Assembly (NCBI RefSeq): GCF_002026305.1
Contig: NZ_MVAB01000001.1
Span: 1,780,001-1,844,000, forward strand
Length of the DNA: 64,000 nucleotides
Reading direction: 5' to 3'
From: Vagococcus martis
Lineage (GTDB): Bacteria > Bacillota > Bacilli > Lactobacillales > Vagococcaceae
Shown: positions 28,522 through 38,886 of the stretch, one piece after another
Layout: every line of letters begins with the position of its first letter
Numbering within the stretch: the first letter of the stretch is position 1
Translations under genes and position numbers: made by a program
Notes under the pieces: model-generated
What the model was told of the DNA's origin: nothing
What the model saw: the letters and a program-made list of their open reading frames with translations, nothing else
Databases searched by the model: none

Positions 28522-28580
28522 TGTTTTAATAAGCTGATTTCATGGGATTTTTCTATTTCAAGACTTTTGAGTCATCCTCC
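28522..28580. repeat. Right arm of the palindromic intergenic repeat (copy 1)
   Basis: It begins with the second copy of the target duplication TGTTTTAA and continues TGATTTCATGGGATTTTT. It ends with the reverse complement of GAGGATGACTCAAAAGT, the diverged counterpart of the left arm start. It stops one base before the LacI-type gene's stop codon, so it probably terminates that gene too. Confidence 0.8.
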
Positions 28581-28581
28581 T

Positions 28582-29556
28582 TTATTTTGTGGACGAACGA
28601 ATGACTAAATCTTGTGTAATATCTTTGGGTTTAAAATCAAGTTGTTTTAGTTGGCTATGGAGATAGTTAAAGCAATTTAAGGCTTGTGTTTCTAAATGAC
28701 AATCAACCGTAGTCAAATGAACAATCTCACTGATAGTACTGTTATCAAATCCCATAATTCCAAGGTCTTCAGGTACTTTAATTCCTAATAGTTGTAATTC
28801 AGAAATACACTCAGCTGCAATAAAATCGGTATAAAAAACGAGTGCATCAGGCTTATGTACAGAGCTAGCCCATTTTTTTGCTATATGTCGTCCAGTATTA
28901 AGATGACTAGAGTTTACAAATATCCAATCGTAGTCTTTTTTTAATTCTGGATGATAGTCATAGAAATGATTGAGAGCTTTAATGCGGGCAATAGTATTTT
29001 TGTTATTTTCATCTCCTAAAATGTGACCAATTGATTGATAACCACGTGTTAACAAAAATTCTAGTGACATAAGGTAACTCTCATATTGATTGACATAAGA
29101 CGAATAAATATCTGGAGAATCAATTCGATGCCATGTTGAAATAGGACCAAATTTTTTAAAAGGGATAATTTTATCCCATGAATTGCTTCTTGTAAAGATA
29201 AAAACAGCATCAACTTGTTTGTACTTCATTAAATTAAGCGCATCTAACTCTTTATCCTTATCTCCTCCAGTTACATACAAATTAACGTAGAAATCGTGGT
29301 TTAGAGCTGTTTTAGTAAATTCATTTAAAAAGATACTGGTATGTTGATTAAAGTCATGAGAAATAAAAGCTATGGTTTTAGTTAATCCTGACTGTAAATT
29401 ACGTGCTAGCATATTTGGAATATAGCCTAATTCATGCATGGCTTTTTCAATTTTTTGTCGTGTTTCTTGACTAACATATCCTTTGTTAGAAACGACACGA
29501 GATACGGTAGACTTTGAAACACCTGCTTTTTTTGCTACATCAATAATTGTTGTCAT
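28582..29556 (-). CDS. LacI family transcriptional regulator of the beta-glucoside locus
   Basis: The 324-residue protein starts with the LacI helix-turn-helix TTIIDVAKKAGVSKSTVSRV and the hinge (IPNMLARNLQSGLTKTIAFI), followed by a periplasmic-binding-protein-like sensor domain to the end. I chose the ATG at 29556 because GGAGG lies eight bases upstream and the start matches the family; longer in-frame versions run into the promoter region. It is divergent from bglA, and a palindromic operator lies between the two. The effector is unknown; a phosphorylated beta-glucoside is likely from context. Confidence 0.92.
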   Translation of the reverse strand: MTTIIDVAKKAGVSKSTVSRVVSNKGYVSQETRQKIEKAMHELGYIPNMLARNLQSGLTKTIAFISHDFNQHTSIFLNEFTKTALNHDFYVNLYVTGGDKDKELDALNLMKYKQVDAVFIFTRSNSWDKIIPFKKFGPISTWHRIDSPDIYSSYVNQYESYLMSLEFLLTRGYQSIGHILGDENNKNTIARIKALNHFYDYHPELKKDYDWIFVNSSHLNTGRHIAKKWASSVHKPDALVFYTDFIAAECISELQLLGIKVPEDLGIMGFDNSTISEIVHLTTVDCHLETQALNCFNYLHSQLKQLDFKPKDITQDLVIRSSTK

Positions 29557-29576
29557 ACAAAGACCTCCATTTACAA

Positions 29577-29626
29577 AAATTATACCAAAAAAAACTTGAC
29601 ATGGGAATGTTCCCACAAGATAGAAT
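29577..29626 (+). promoter_or_regulatory. Divergent promoters with LacI-type operator upstream of bglA
   Basis: The palindrome TGGGAA-TG-TTCCCA (29602-29615) has perfect 6-bp arms and lies between TTGACA (29596-29601) and TAGAAT (29621-29626) of the bglA promoter, whose spacer is 19 bp. On the minus strand, TGGTATAAT is an extended -10 for the regulator gene, and the same operator covers its -35 zone, so repression of both directions is expected. Confidence 0.75.
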
Positions 29627-29646
29627 GAACGTACAAACAAATATAA

Positions 29647-31092
<1,446 letters not shown>

Positions 31093-31101
31093 TTATTATG
31101 A

Positions 31102-31129
31102 AGGCTTCAGATTTTTTCTGAAGTCTTTA
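31102..31129 (+). terminator. Terminator after the 6-phospho-beta-glucosidase gene
   Basis: AGGCTTCAGA pairs with TCTGAAGTCT around a T-rich loop. The following T-tract is short, so read-through into the PTS gene is possible. Confidence 0.6.
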
Positions 31130-31151
31130 TTTAAATAAAGTACATTTATTA

Positions 31152-31180
31152 TTTACAAGAAAGCGGAAACATGTTATTAT
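31152..31180 (+). promoter_or_regulatory. bglP promoter with overlapping cre-like site
   Basis: TTTACA (31152-31157) and TATTAT (31175-31180) are 17 bp apart. The spacer starts with AGAAAGCGGAAACA (31158-31171), which matches the CcpA cre consensus at most positions. CcpA bound here would block RNA polymerase when a preferred sugar is present. Confidence 0.65.
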
Positions 31181-31191
31181 CTGTATGTAAA

Positions 31192-31312
31192 GGATTGTAA
31201 CTGCTAAGCAGGCAAGACCTAAATTGAATGAAATAGTGAACGACAAGATTAGTCTCAGTATATGTCTGGGATTAGTTTGCGTAGACTATTTTAGTCAGTT
31301 TAGGTCTTTTTT
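31192..31312 (+). promoter_or_regulatory. LicT/BglG ribonucleic antiterminator (RAT) site and overlapping terminator
   Basis: The sequence from 31192 to 31223 (key parts GGATTGTAACTGCTAAGCAG and GCAAGACCTAAA) matches the known RAT consensus for LicT-type antiterminators almost base for base. Its 3' part, AGACCTAAA, also pairs with TTTAGGTCT (31299-31307), which is followed by a T-run, forming a terminator. LicT bound to the RAT hairpin prevents this pairing and lets transcription enter bglP. The RAT starts only a few bases after the expected transcription start. Confidence 0.92.
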
Positions 31313-31340
31313 GCATTCAAAAATGTAAGGAGGAATTATT

Positions 31341-33224
31341 ATGGCAAAGCTTTCTAATAGAGAGTTAGCGACACAAGTTTTAGAATTAGTTGGAGGAAAG
31401 GAAAATGTGAGTAGTGTTGTTCATTGTGCAACACGCCTACGTTTTAAATTGAAAGATGAATCAATTGCTAAGACTGAAGAAATAAAAAAAATACCAGATG
31501 TTATCCAAATCGTTCAAAGTGGAGGGCAATACCAAGTTGTAGTAGGAAGTAGAGTATCAGATGTTTTTAATGAACTACTAGACGTATCTGGGCTTGGAGA
31601 ATCAACAGAAGATGAGAAAAAAGATAGTAACATCTTTAATAAATTTGTTGACATTATATCAGGTGTTTTTACACCATTTTTAGGAGCACTGGCAGGAACT
31701 GGAGTATTAAAAGGGCTATTATCTATTTTATTATTGACAGGTGTTTTAACAGACAAGTCAGGAACTTATCAAATTCTTTATGCGGCATCAGACGGATTAA
31801 TGCAATTTTTACCATTTGCTGTTGCGTTTACAGCTGCTAAAAAATTTAAAACAGATCCTTTTATTGCCTTATCAATAGCAGGAGCTCTATTATACCCATC
31901 TATCACACAAATGGCAGGAGAACAAGCAGCATTGTCATTTATGGGGATACCTGTCATCATTAGTCCAACAGGTTATATGCAAACAGTGATCCCAATCATA
32001 TTGTTTGTTTGGTTACAAAAATATATTGAGAAATTTATGAAAAAAGTTATTCCTGAGTTTTTAAAAATTATTTTAGTCCCAATGTTTACTATTATGATCA
32101 TGGTACCCTTAACTTTTGTTGCAATAGGGCCTTTAGGAACAATCATTGGAACAGGATTAGGAACAGCTTATACAGCAGTCTTTAATTTTAGTCCTATATT
32201 AGCAGGTGCAGTTATGGGTGGCTTATGGCAAGTGTTTGTAATGTTTGGGATGCATTGGGGTCTTATTCCAATAGCATTGAATAATTTGACACAATATGGT
32301 TTTGATACTTTAACGCCAATGTTATTAGGAGCTGTTTTAGCTCAGGCTGGAGCTGCTTTTGCGGTATTTATGAGAACAAAAAATGAAAAACGAAAAGCAT
32401 TGGCACTTTCAGGAACGTTGACTGCTATTTTTGGTATTACGGAACCGACTGTTTACGGTGTGACTTTACCTCTAAAAAAACCATTTATTGCTGCTTGTAT
32501 CGGTGGAGCTGTTGGTGGAGCGATTATCGGTGGAGCTGGTGTTAAATTATTTGCTAGTGGTTTAGTGAGTGTATTATCAATACCTGGCTTTGTGAGTACG
32601 ATTGATGGTGTTGAATCCAACGTTATGATGGGAATTATTGGAAGTATTGTATCTATTGTTGTGGCATTTGTTATGACGTTGGTTATTGGATTTGATAAAG
32701 AAGTAGAATCCAATAATGAGGAATCAAATAACGTATCATCATCAGTTGGTACATCAGGTCAATCAGGATCAAGAGAAGAGTTAGTTTCTCCTGTAACAGG
32801 TGAGGTTGTTCCGCTGTCTGAAGTCAAAGACGAAGTATTTTCTTCTGGTGCGCTAGGAAAAGGTATCGCGGTTAATCCAACTATCGGTGAGTTATATGCA
32901 CCAGCAACAGGAGAAATTACCACTGTATTTCCAACAGGACATGCAATCGGTATGACAACAAATGATGGTTCTGAGATACTGATCCATATTGGTATGGATA
33001 CTGTTGAGTTAGATGGAAAAGGATTTGATATTAAAGCTAAGCAAGGGGATAAAGTAAATCAAGGTGATTTATTAGGATACTTCGATATTGATTATATTAA
33101 AGAAGCAGGAAAACCTGTTGTCACTCCAATAGTCATTACAAACTCAGATCAGTTTTTAGATGTCCTTACATTAGATCAAAAAGATATTGTATCAGGAGAA
33201 GAATTATTAGTGGTAATCAAATAA
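31341..33224 (+). CDS. bglP: PTS beta-glucoside transporter, EIIBCA (BglP type)
   Basis: This fused PTS permease imports and phosphorylates beta-glucosides such as salicin or arbutin. Domain order is B-C-A: IIB (1-90) with the phosphorylated cysteine in VVHCATRLRF (C29), IIC (about 105-455) with many membrane helices and FGITEPTVYGVTLPLKKP, and IIA (about 485-627) with the active histidine in ILIHIGMDTV (H549). The 627-residue length is normal. GGAGG precedes the start. A RAT/terminator leader lies directly upstream and the antiterminator gene downstream. Confidence 0.94.
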   Translation: MAKLSNRELATQVLELVGGKENVSSVVHCATRLRFKLKDESIAKTEEIKKIPDVIQIVQSGGQYQVVVGSRVSDVFNELLDVSGLGESTEDEKKDSNIFNKFVDIISGVFTPFLGALAGTGVLKGLLSILLLTGVLTDKSGTYQILYAASDGLMQFLPFAVAFTAAKKFKTDPFIALSIAGALLYPSITQMAGEQAALSFMGIPVIISPTGYMQTVIPIILFVWLQKYIEKFMKKVIPEFLKIILVPMFTIMIMVPLTFVAIGPLGTIIGTGLGTAYTAVFNFSPILAGAVMGGLWQVFVMFGMHWGLIPIALNNLTQYGFDTLTPMLLGAVLAQAGAAFAVFMRTKNEKRKALALSGTLTAIFGITEPTVYGVTLPLKKPFIAACIGGAVGGAIIGGAGVKLFASGLVSVLSIPGFVSTIDGVESNVMMGIIGSIVSIVVAFVMTLVIGFDKEVESNNEESNNVSSSVGTSGQSGSREELVSPVTGEVVPLSEVKDEVFSSGALGKGIAVNPTIGELYAPATGEITTVFPTGHAIGMTTNDGSEILIHIGMDTVELDGKGFDIKAKQGDKVNQGDLLGYFDIDYIKEAGKPVVTPIVITNSDQFLDVLTLDQKDIVSGEELLVVIK

Positions 33225-33332
33225 CGGTGTTTTTATGATATGATAATTAATTCTGTAAAAAAACATTTATAGGATGTATAATAAAATGAGGATTAATGAT
33301 AATATCACTGGTTTAAGAAAAGGACACAAGAG

Positions 33333-34169
33333 ATGATTATAAAAAAAATTTTAAATAATAATGTGGTAATTTCTGATAATAAAGAATCTCAAGAAGTAGT
33401 TGTGATGGGCAAAGGTATTGCATTTAATAAAAAAGTTGGAGATAAAATATCTTTAATTGCTATTGATAAGATGTTTGTTAATCATTCTGGAAGCGAAAGA
33501 CAAGAGATGGAAAAATTGGTCGAAAAAATACCACCAGATATCATCGAAGTATCTAAAGAGATTATGTTATTAGCAGAAAAAGAAATTGGTTATAATTACT
33601 CTGAGAAATCTTATTTAAGTTTAACGGATCATTTGTTTTATGCTATAGAACGGGCTCGCGAGAAGATTTCACTTCCTAATCCATTATTATTTGATATAAA
33701 AAAGTTTTATTCAAAAGAATTTAAAGTCGCTTTAAAAGCGGTTGAAATTGTGAAGGATAAGCTAAATGTGGACATGACAGAGGAAGAAGCAGGTGTGATA
33801 GCTTTGCATTTGGCCAATAGTGTGACAGATTATCAGGATATGGCTACGACGATGAAAAATACAGAAATTGTAAAAAATATTCTTAATGTTGTTAGGCGAT
33901 ATTTTGGATGCGAGTTTGATGAAACCTCTACTAACTATCAAAGAATGGTTACTCATATTCAGTTTTTTGTGCAACGTATCATGAATAATGAGTTAAGTGA
34001 AGAAACGGATGATTTTCTTTATGAACTAGTGCAGTCTAAATATCCTGAGGCGTTGCAGTGTAGCTTAAGAGTGAGAGATTATCTATTGACTAAGCGAGAT
34101 ATCACTATCGGACAGTCAGAAATAGTTTATTTAACCATTCATATCAATAGAGTAATAAGCCATAAATAG
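33333..34169 (+). CDS. licT: BglG family antiterminator LicT
   Basis: LicT binds the RAT hairpin ahead of bglP and prevents termination when its substrate is being transported. The 278 residues comprise an N-terminal CAT RNA-binding domain (1-55, IIKKILNNNVVISDNKESQEVV) and two PRD domains (about 65-170 and 171-278). The PRD histidines phosphorylated by HPr or EIIB lie in segments such as LTDHLFYAIERA, VIALHLANS and TIHINRVISHK. The gene is 108 bases after bglP and may also be read from it, giving positive feedback. The repeat at 34175 follows. Confidence 0.93.
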   Translation: MIIKKILNNNVVISDNKESQEVVVMGKGIAFNKKVGDKISLIAIDKMFVNHSGSERQEMEKLVEKIPPDIIEVSKEIMLLAEKEIGYNYSEKSYLSLTDHLFYAIERAREKISLPNPLLFDIKKFYSKEFKVALKAVEIVKDKLNVDMTEEEAGVIALHLANSVTDYQDMATTMKNTEIVKNILNVVRRYFGCEFDETSTNYQRMVTHIQFFVQRIMNNELSEETDDFLYELVQSKYPEALQCSLRVRDYLLTKRDITIGQSEIVYLTIHINRVISHK

Positions 34170-34174
34170 TGTTG

Positions 34175-34306
34175 AGAGGCTGACCCAAAAGTAACTTTTT
34201 CAATCAAAATCACTTAACTATCAAAATAGAAATCCCATGAAATCAACGTTGTAATTAACGGATTTCATGGGATTTTTTATATTCTAATACTTTTTGGTCA
34301 GCCTCT
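34175..34306. repeat. Palindromic intergenic repeat (copy 2, intact)
   Basis: The 132-bp element begins AGAGGCTGACC (34175-34185) and ends GGTCAGCCTCT (34296-34306), an 11-bp perfect terminal inverted repeat. Inner arms AAATCCCATGAAATC and GATTTCATGGGATTTTT also pair around a loop of about 16 bases. The element is closely related to the split copy at 26931-28580. It encodes nothing and probably acts as the licT terminator in both directions. Confidence 0.88.
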
Positions 34307-34406
34307 TTTTTATATCATAAATTAAACATAAGAGGAGTTACTTAATATAATAGAAAGGGCTACAAAGATACTAATAACTGAATAGATAGTACAGGTGTAA
34401 AGATTG

Positions 34407-34460
34407 TATAAAGATAAAAGTAAAAGTTTAACACTATCTTTATAAAAAGCTTGTTATGAT
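34407..34460 (+). promoter_or_regulatory. kdp promoter region: inverted repeat and extended -10
   Basis: TATAAAGATA (34407-34416) and TATCTTTATA (34435-34444) form a 10-bp perfect inverted repeat with an 18-base gap. TG-T-TATGAT (34452-34460) is an extended -10, and the expected -35 position, covered by the right arm, has no TTGACA match. This pattern suits a promoter that needs an activator, and KdpE is the obvious candidate. The rest of 34307-34493 shows no riboswitch or gene. Confidence 0.55.
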
Positions 34461-34493
34461 GTGTTCATCTTAAAAAAAAGGAAGGGAAAATAG

Positions 34494-34568
34494 ATGATCA
34501 TTATCTCGTTTATTGTAGCAGTCGCATTACTAATATATTTATTTTATCAGTTATTTTGGGGGGATTAG
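34494..34568 (+). CDS. kdpF: K(+)-transporting ATPase subunit KdpF
   Basis: The frame encodes 24 residues, [20 protein letters not shown] followed by FWGD, a single membrane helix. KdpF is a lipid-like stabilising subunit of the KdpFABC complex and is often missed because of its size. AAGGAAGGG lies eight bases before the ATG, and kdpA starts four bases after its stop, which settles the call. Confidence 0.88.
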   Translation: MIIISFIVAVALLIYLFYQLFWGD

Positions 34569-34572
34569 TGAA

Positions 34573-36255
34573 ATGAATCAGGTATGGATGATGCAAATCA
34601 TATTTTTCATCGTGTTAATTATTATCGCGATACCTTTAGGACGTTACATAAATAAAGTCATGACGAATCAGAATAATCTACTAACAAAAATCGTTCAACC
34701 AATAGAACATTCTGTGTATAAATTTTTAGGTCCAGTATCAAAAGAATCAATGAGAGGAAAAGATTATGCCATAAGTGTATTGATTTTTAGTGCTATCTCA
34801 TTTGTTGTCTTGTTTTTAATGTTAATTTGTCAGGGATTTTTACCATTAAATCCAGAAGGGCTACCTGGTTTAAGTTTCCCTTTAGCGTTTAATACAGCCG
34901 CAAGTTTTGTCACCAATACAAACTGGCAAGCTTATGCTGGAGAGGAAACGTTATCCATTTTTAGTCAAGCGATTGGGTTAACCGTTCAAAACTTTGTTTC
35001 AGCTGCCATTGGTATTTCAGTATTGTATGTGTTGTTACGTGGTTTTAAAGAAAAAACAACGAAATATTTAGGTAATTTTTGGCAAGATATGACACGCGTT
35101 ATTTTATATATATTAGTTCCATTGTCACTTGTGGTGTCCATTATTCTATTATCACAAGGTGTGGTTCAAACATTATCGACTTCTGTTGAGACAACAAGTT
35201 TAGAACTAGGAGAAAAAATATTCTTACCACTTGGAACAGTTGCCAGTCAAATTGCGATCAAACAACTTGGAACAAATGGTGGTGGCTATTTTGGAAGTAA
35301 CTCGGCCTTTCCATTTGAAAATCCAACCATTATCAGTAACTTTGTTGAAAATATCTCTATCTTGTTAATTCCTGTTGCATTGATTGTTGCCTTTGGTGTG
35401 TTTGTTAAAGATTGGAAACAAGGGCGCACAATTATGATTGTATCATTTGGTTTTTTAATCGCAGCTATGATTGGTGTGACGTTAACGGAATACTATGGTC
35501 CACAATACAGCAATGTCATTGGTCAACTAAATATGGAAGGAAAAGAAACACGATTTGGTATTGGTTGGTCAAGTTTATGGGCGGTTAGTACAACAGCTGC
35601 ATCGAATGGATCAGTTAATGCAATGCTAGATAGTTTTACACCACTTGGAGGATTAATCCCAATGTTCTTAATGCAGTTGGGAGAAATTATTTTTGGTGGT
35701 GCTGGTAGTGGGTTATACGGCATGATTGTGTTCATCATGTTAGCCATCTTTATTGCAGGGCTATTAGTTGGTCGTACGCCAGAATATTTAGGGAAAAAAA
35801 TCGAACCATTTGATATGAAAATGGCATGCTTAGTTATTTTAACCCCATTACTCCTAACATTGATTGGCACGATGGTATTTATCTTAAATCCTGATGCGAT
35901 GAATGATTTAACTAATTCAGGTCCGCACGGGTTCTCGGAAATATTATACGGTTTAACCTCGCTTGCAAATAATAATGGTAGTGCGTTTGCCGGTTTAGCG
36001 ACAAATACAGTCTTTTTGAATATCTTAGGTGGCGTGATCATGCTGTTATCACGATTTATTCCGATGACTGCGATTATCTTTTTAGCTAGTCATTTAGGTA
36101 AGAAAAACGTGGTTGCAGAAAGTTCAGGGACATTATCAACGACAAATACAACATTTATCGTGATGTTAATTATTACGATTTTAGTTATTGGTGCTCTTAG
36201 TTTCTTACCATCTATGGCACTAGGACCAATTGCCGAATTCTTTTTAACGAAATAA
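34573..36255 (+). CDS. kdpA: K(+)-transporting ATPase subunit KdpA
   Basis: KdpA is the channel-like subunit that selects potassium in the high-affinity KdpFABC pump. The 560-residue protein has about ten membrane helices and the selectivity-loop segments [55 protein letters not shown] and [15 protein letters not shown]. The length equals that of E. coli KdpA. It stands between kdpF and kdpB in the standard order. Confidence 0.97.
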   Translation: MNQVWMMQIIFFIVLIIIAIPLGRYINKVMTNQNNLLTKIVQPIEHSVYKFLGPVSKESMRGKDYAISVLIFSAISFVVLFLMLICQGFLPLNPEGLPGLSFPLAFNTAASFVTNTNWQAYAGEETLSIFSQAIGLTVQNFVSAAIGISVLYVLLRGFKEKTTKYLGNFWQDMTRVILYILVPLSLVVSIILLSQGVVQTLSTSVETTSLELGEKIFLPLGTVASQIAIKQLGTNGGGYFGSNSAFPFENPTIISNFVENISILLIPVALIVAFGVFVKDWKQGRTIMIVSFGFLIAAMIGVTLTEYYGPQYSNVIGQLNMEGKETRFGIGWSSLWAVSTTAASNGSVNAMLDSFTPLGGLIPMFLMQLGEIIFGGAGSGLYGMIVFIMLAIFIAGLLVGRTPEYLGKKIEPFDMKMACLVILTPLLLTLIGTMVFILNPDAMNDLTNSGPHGFSEILYGLTSLANNNGSAFAGLATNTVFLNILGGVIMLLSRFIPMTAIIFLASHLGKKNVVAESSGTLSTTNTTFIVMLIITILVIGALSFLPSMALGPIAEFFLTK

Positions 36256-36278
36256 CTCAGTAAGGAAGGAAATAAATC

Positions 36279-38330
36279 ATGGAAAATAAACAACATATTT
36301 TTCAAGATGCCTTAAAAGCATCAATAAAAAAATTATCACCAAAAGTACAAATTCAAAATCCGGTGATGCTTGTGGTTTATATAGGGGCAGTGTTATCCAC
36401 TATTATCTATTTTTTAAGCTTTATGAGTGATCAAGGAGCAGATCCTTTCTTTATTTTTGTGATTGCTTTAGTATTGTGGTTGACAATTCTGTTTGCTAAC
36501 TTTGCTGAAGCTATCGCAGAAGGACGAGGAAAAGCACAAGCTGCGAGTTTAAAACAAGCGAAACAAGACGTCTTAACACGTAAAATTAATTCGATTGAGG
36601 ATATCAAAACACAACAATTTATCTCACTAAAATCATCCGATTTGAAAAAAGGTGATTTGGTCTATGTTGAAGCTGGTGAACAAATTCCAATGGATGGAGA
36701 TGTCGTTGAAGGGGCCGCTTCAGTGGATGAAAGTGCCATTACGGGTGAATCAGCTCCTGTTATTCGTGAATCTGGTGGTGATAGAAGTGCTGTGACAGGT
36801 GGGACAACTATTGTATCTGATTTTTTAGTAATAAAAGTTACATCAGAAAGTGGCGAATCATTTTTAGATAAAATGATTTCAATGGTGGAAGGAACAGAAC
36901 GTAAAAAAACACCAAATGAGATTGGGTTGCAAATCATTTTAATCATGTTAACGATCATTTTCTTAGTCGTATCTGTCACATTATTACCATTTACGAAGTT
37001 TTCAAGTGAGTTGGCTGGACAAGGTGAGATGCTAAATCTTATTACTGTCATTGCCTTACTTGTTTGTTTGGCACCAACCACGATTGGTGCACTTGTTTCA
37101 TCAATTGGGATTGCCGGAATGAGTCGTTTAAATAAAGAAAATGTTATTGCGATGAGTGGACGAGCGATTGAAGCGGCTGGTGATGTGGATATTTTATTAT
37201 TAGATAAAACAGGAACAATCACCTTAGGAAATAGACGAGCAAGTGAATTTTTACCGGTAGATGGTGTGAAAGAAGAAGAGCTAGCCGATGCCGCGCAACT
37301 ATCTTCTTTAGCCGATGAAACAGCGGAAGGTCGTAGTATTGTTGTCTTAGCAAAAGAAAGATTTGATATTCGTGGTAGAGAATTAAATGACCAAGAAGTC
37401 AACTTTATCGAGTTTACTGCTAAAACGAGAATGAGTGGGATTGATTACCAAGGTGATGAAATTCGTAAAGGGGCAGCCGATACGATGAAAAGCTATGTAG
37501 AATCACTAGGCGGTACGTATCCTGAATCATGCGACAAATTAGTTCAGCGAGTTGCATCAGAAGGTGGCACGCCACTTGTTGTCGTGAAAAATAAACAAGT
37601 GTTAGGTGTCATTTATTTAAAAGATATCGTCAAAAATGGGGTCAAAGAAAAATTCGAAGACATGAGGCGTATGGGGATTAAAACCATTATGATTACAGGT
37701 GACAATCCAATGACTGCCGCAGCGATTGCGGCTGAAGCAGGAGTAGATGACTTCTTAGCTGAGGCAACGCCAGAAAATAAAATGAGTTTAATCAAAGATT
37801 ATCAAGAAAAAGGTCACTTAGTAGCAATGACAGGAGACGGAACAAATGATGCACCGGCTCTTGCTCAAGCAGATGTGGCGGTGGCGATGAATACAGGGAC
37901 ACAAGCAGCAAAAGAAGCAGGAAATATGATTGATTTGGATTCAAGTCCAACCAAACTAATCAGTATCGTCAAAATTGGGAAACAATTGTTGATGACGAGA
38001 GGAGCATTGACAACGTTTAGTATTGCCAATGATATTGCAAAATATTTTGCGATTATTCCCGTTTTGTTTTTCAGTATTTACCCATCATTAGAAGCGTTAA
38101 ATATTATGAACTTAACAAGTCCAACGACTGCAATTTTATCAGCAGTCATCTATAATGCGTTGATTATTATTGCGCTTATTCCTTTATCACTTAAAGGGGT
38201 GTCATACAAAGAAAAACCAGCTAATAAAATATTAAGTCATAATTTATTAGTATATGGACTTGGTGGAATTATTGCGCCATTTATTGCCATAAAATTAATT
38301 GATATGTTCTTAACTTTGATTATTATGTAG
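36279..38330 (+). CDS. kdpB: K(+)-transporting ATPase ATP-binding subunit KdpB
   Basis: KdpB is the P-type ATPase subunit that energises potassium uptake through KdpA. The phosphorylated aspartate is in [12 protein letters not shown] (D309). The actuator motif AITGESAPV and the hinge [20 protein letters not shown] are intact. Membrane helices lie at both ends of the 683 residues. GGAAGG precedes the start, and kdpC follows 11 bases after the stop. Confidence 0.97.
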   Translation: MENKQHIFQDALKASIKKLSPKVQIQNPVMLVVYIGAVLSTIIYFLSFMSDQGADPFFIFVIALVLWLTILFANFAEAIAEGRGKAQAASLKQAKQDVLTRKINSIEDIKTQQFISLKSSDLKKGDLVYVEAGEQIPMDGDVVEGAASVDESAITGESAPVIRESGGDRSAVTGGTTIVSDFLVIKVTSESGESFLDKMISMVEGTERKKTPNEIGLQIILIMLTIIFLVVSVTLLPFTKFSSELAGQGEMLNLITVIALLVCLAPTTIGALVSSIGIAGMSRLNKENVIAMSGRAIEAAGDVDILLLDKTGTITLGNRRASEFLPVDGVKEEELADAAQLSSLADETAEGRSIVVLAKERFDIRGRELNDQEVNFIEFTAKTRMSGIDYQGDEIRKGAADTMKSYVESLGGTYPESCDKLVQRVASEGGTPLVVVKNKQVLGVIYLKDIVKNGVKEKFEDMRRMGIKTIMITGDNPMTAAAIAAEAGVDDFLAEATPENKMSLIKDYQEKGHLVAMTGDGTNDAPALAQADVAVAMNTGTQAAKEAGNMIDLDSSPTKLISIVKIGKQLLMTRGALTTFSIANDIAKYFAIIPVLFFSIYPSLEALNIMNLTSPTTAILSAVIYNALIIIALIPLSLKGVSYKEKPANKILSHNLLVYGLGGIIAPFIAIKLIDMFLTLIIM

Positions 38331-38341
38331 GAGGGACAACC

Positions 38342-38872
38342 ATGAAAAAAATTATCCTAGCGTCATTAAAAGGTGTGTTGATTTTTACCTTAATTTGTGG
38401 TGTATTATATACATCAGTTGTAACAGTAATTGGTCAAACATTCTTTAATGATAAAGCGAATGGTAGTTTAGTCACTAAAGAAATTGATGGTCAAAACGTA
38501 ACGGTAGGCTCAAGCTTGATAGGTCAAACATTTTCAGAAGATAAATATATCCATGGTAGACCACAAGAAGTGAGTCAATTATCACCAGTGTCAGAAGAAC
38601 AAAAAGAAAAAGTAGCTAATCGAGTAAAAGAATCAGGAAAAGAAAATGTTCCAGTTGATTTAGTGACAGGTAGTGCTAGTGGTGTTGATCCGCATATTTC
38701 GTTATCATCTGCAATGTTTCAAGTTGAACGCGTAGCAAAAACAAGAGGAATAGATGAAGAAGAGATAAAAAAAGTCATAACAGATCATGCAGAAGGTGGC
38801 TTCATTAGTGGCACAACGGATAAACGTGTAAATGTTTTAGCTGTGAACCTCGCACTAGATGAACTAGGCTAA
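38342..38872 (+). CDS. kdpC: K(+)-transporting ATPase subunit KdpC
   Basis: KdpC has a single N-terminal membrane helix (about 9-31) and an extracellular domain that assists ATP binding and assembly of the complex. The 176 residues include SSLIGQTFSEDKYIHGRP, LVTGSASGVDPHIS and VNVLAVNLALDELG, which are family motifs. GGAGGG lies upstream. kdpD starts 14 bases after the stop. Confidence 0.95.
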   Translation: MKKIILASLKGVLIFTLICGVLYTSVVTVIGQTFFNDKANGSLVTKEIDGQNVTVGSSLIGQTFSEDKYIHGRPQEVSQLSPVSEEQKEKVANRVKESGKENVPVDLVTGSASGVDPHISLSSAMFQVERVAKTRGIDEEEIKKVITDHAEGGFISGTTDKRVNVLAVNLALDELG

Positions 38873-38886
38873 AAGGTGGCAAGAAT

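Noticed and set aside
36662-37402. 246-codon minus-strand frame over kdpB
   Set aside because: It is antisense to the catalytic region of KdpB, with no ribosome site and low-complexity translation.
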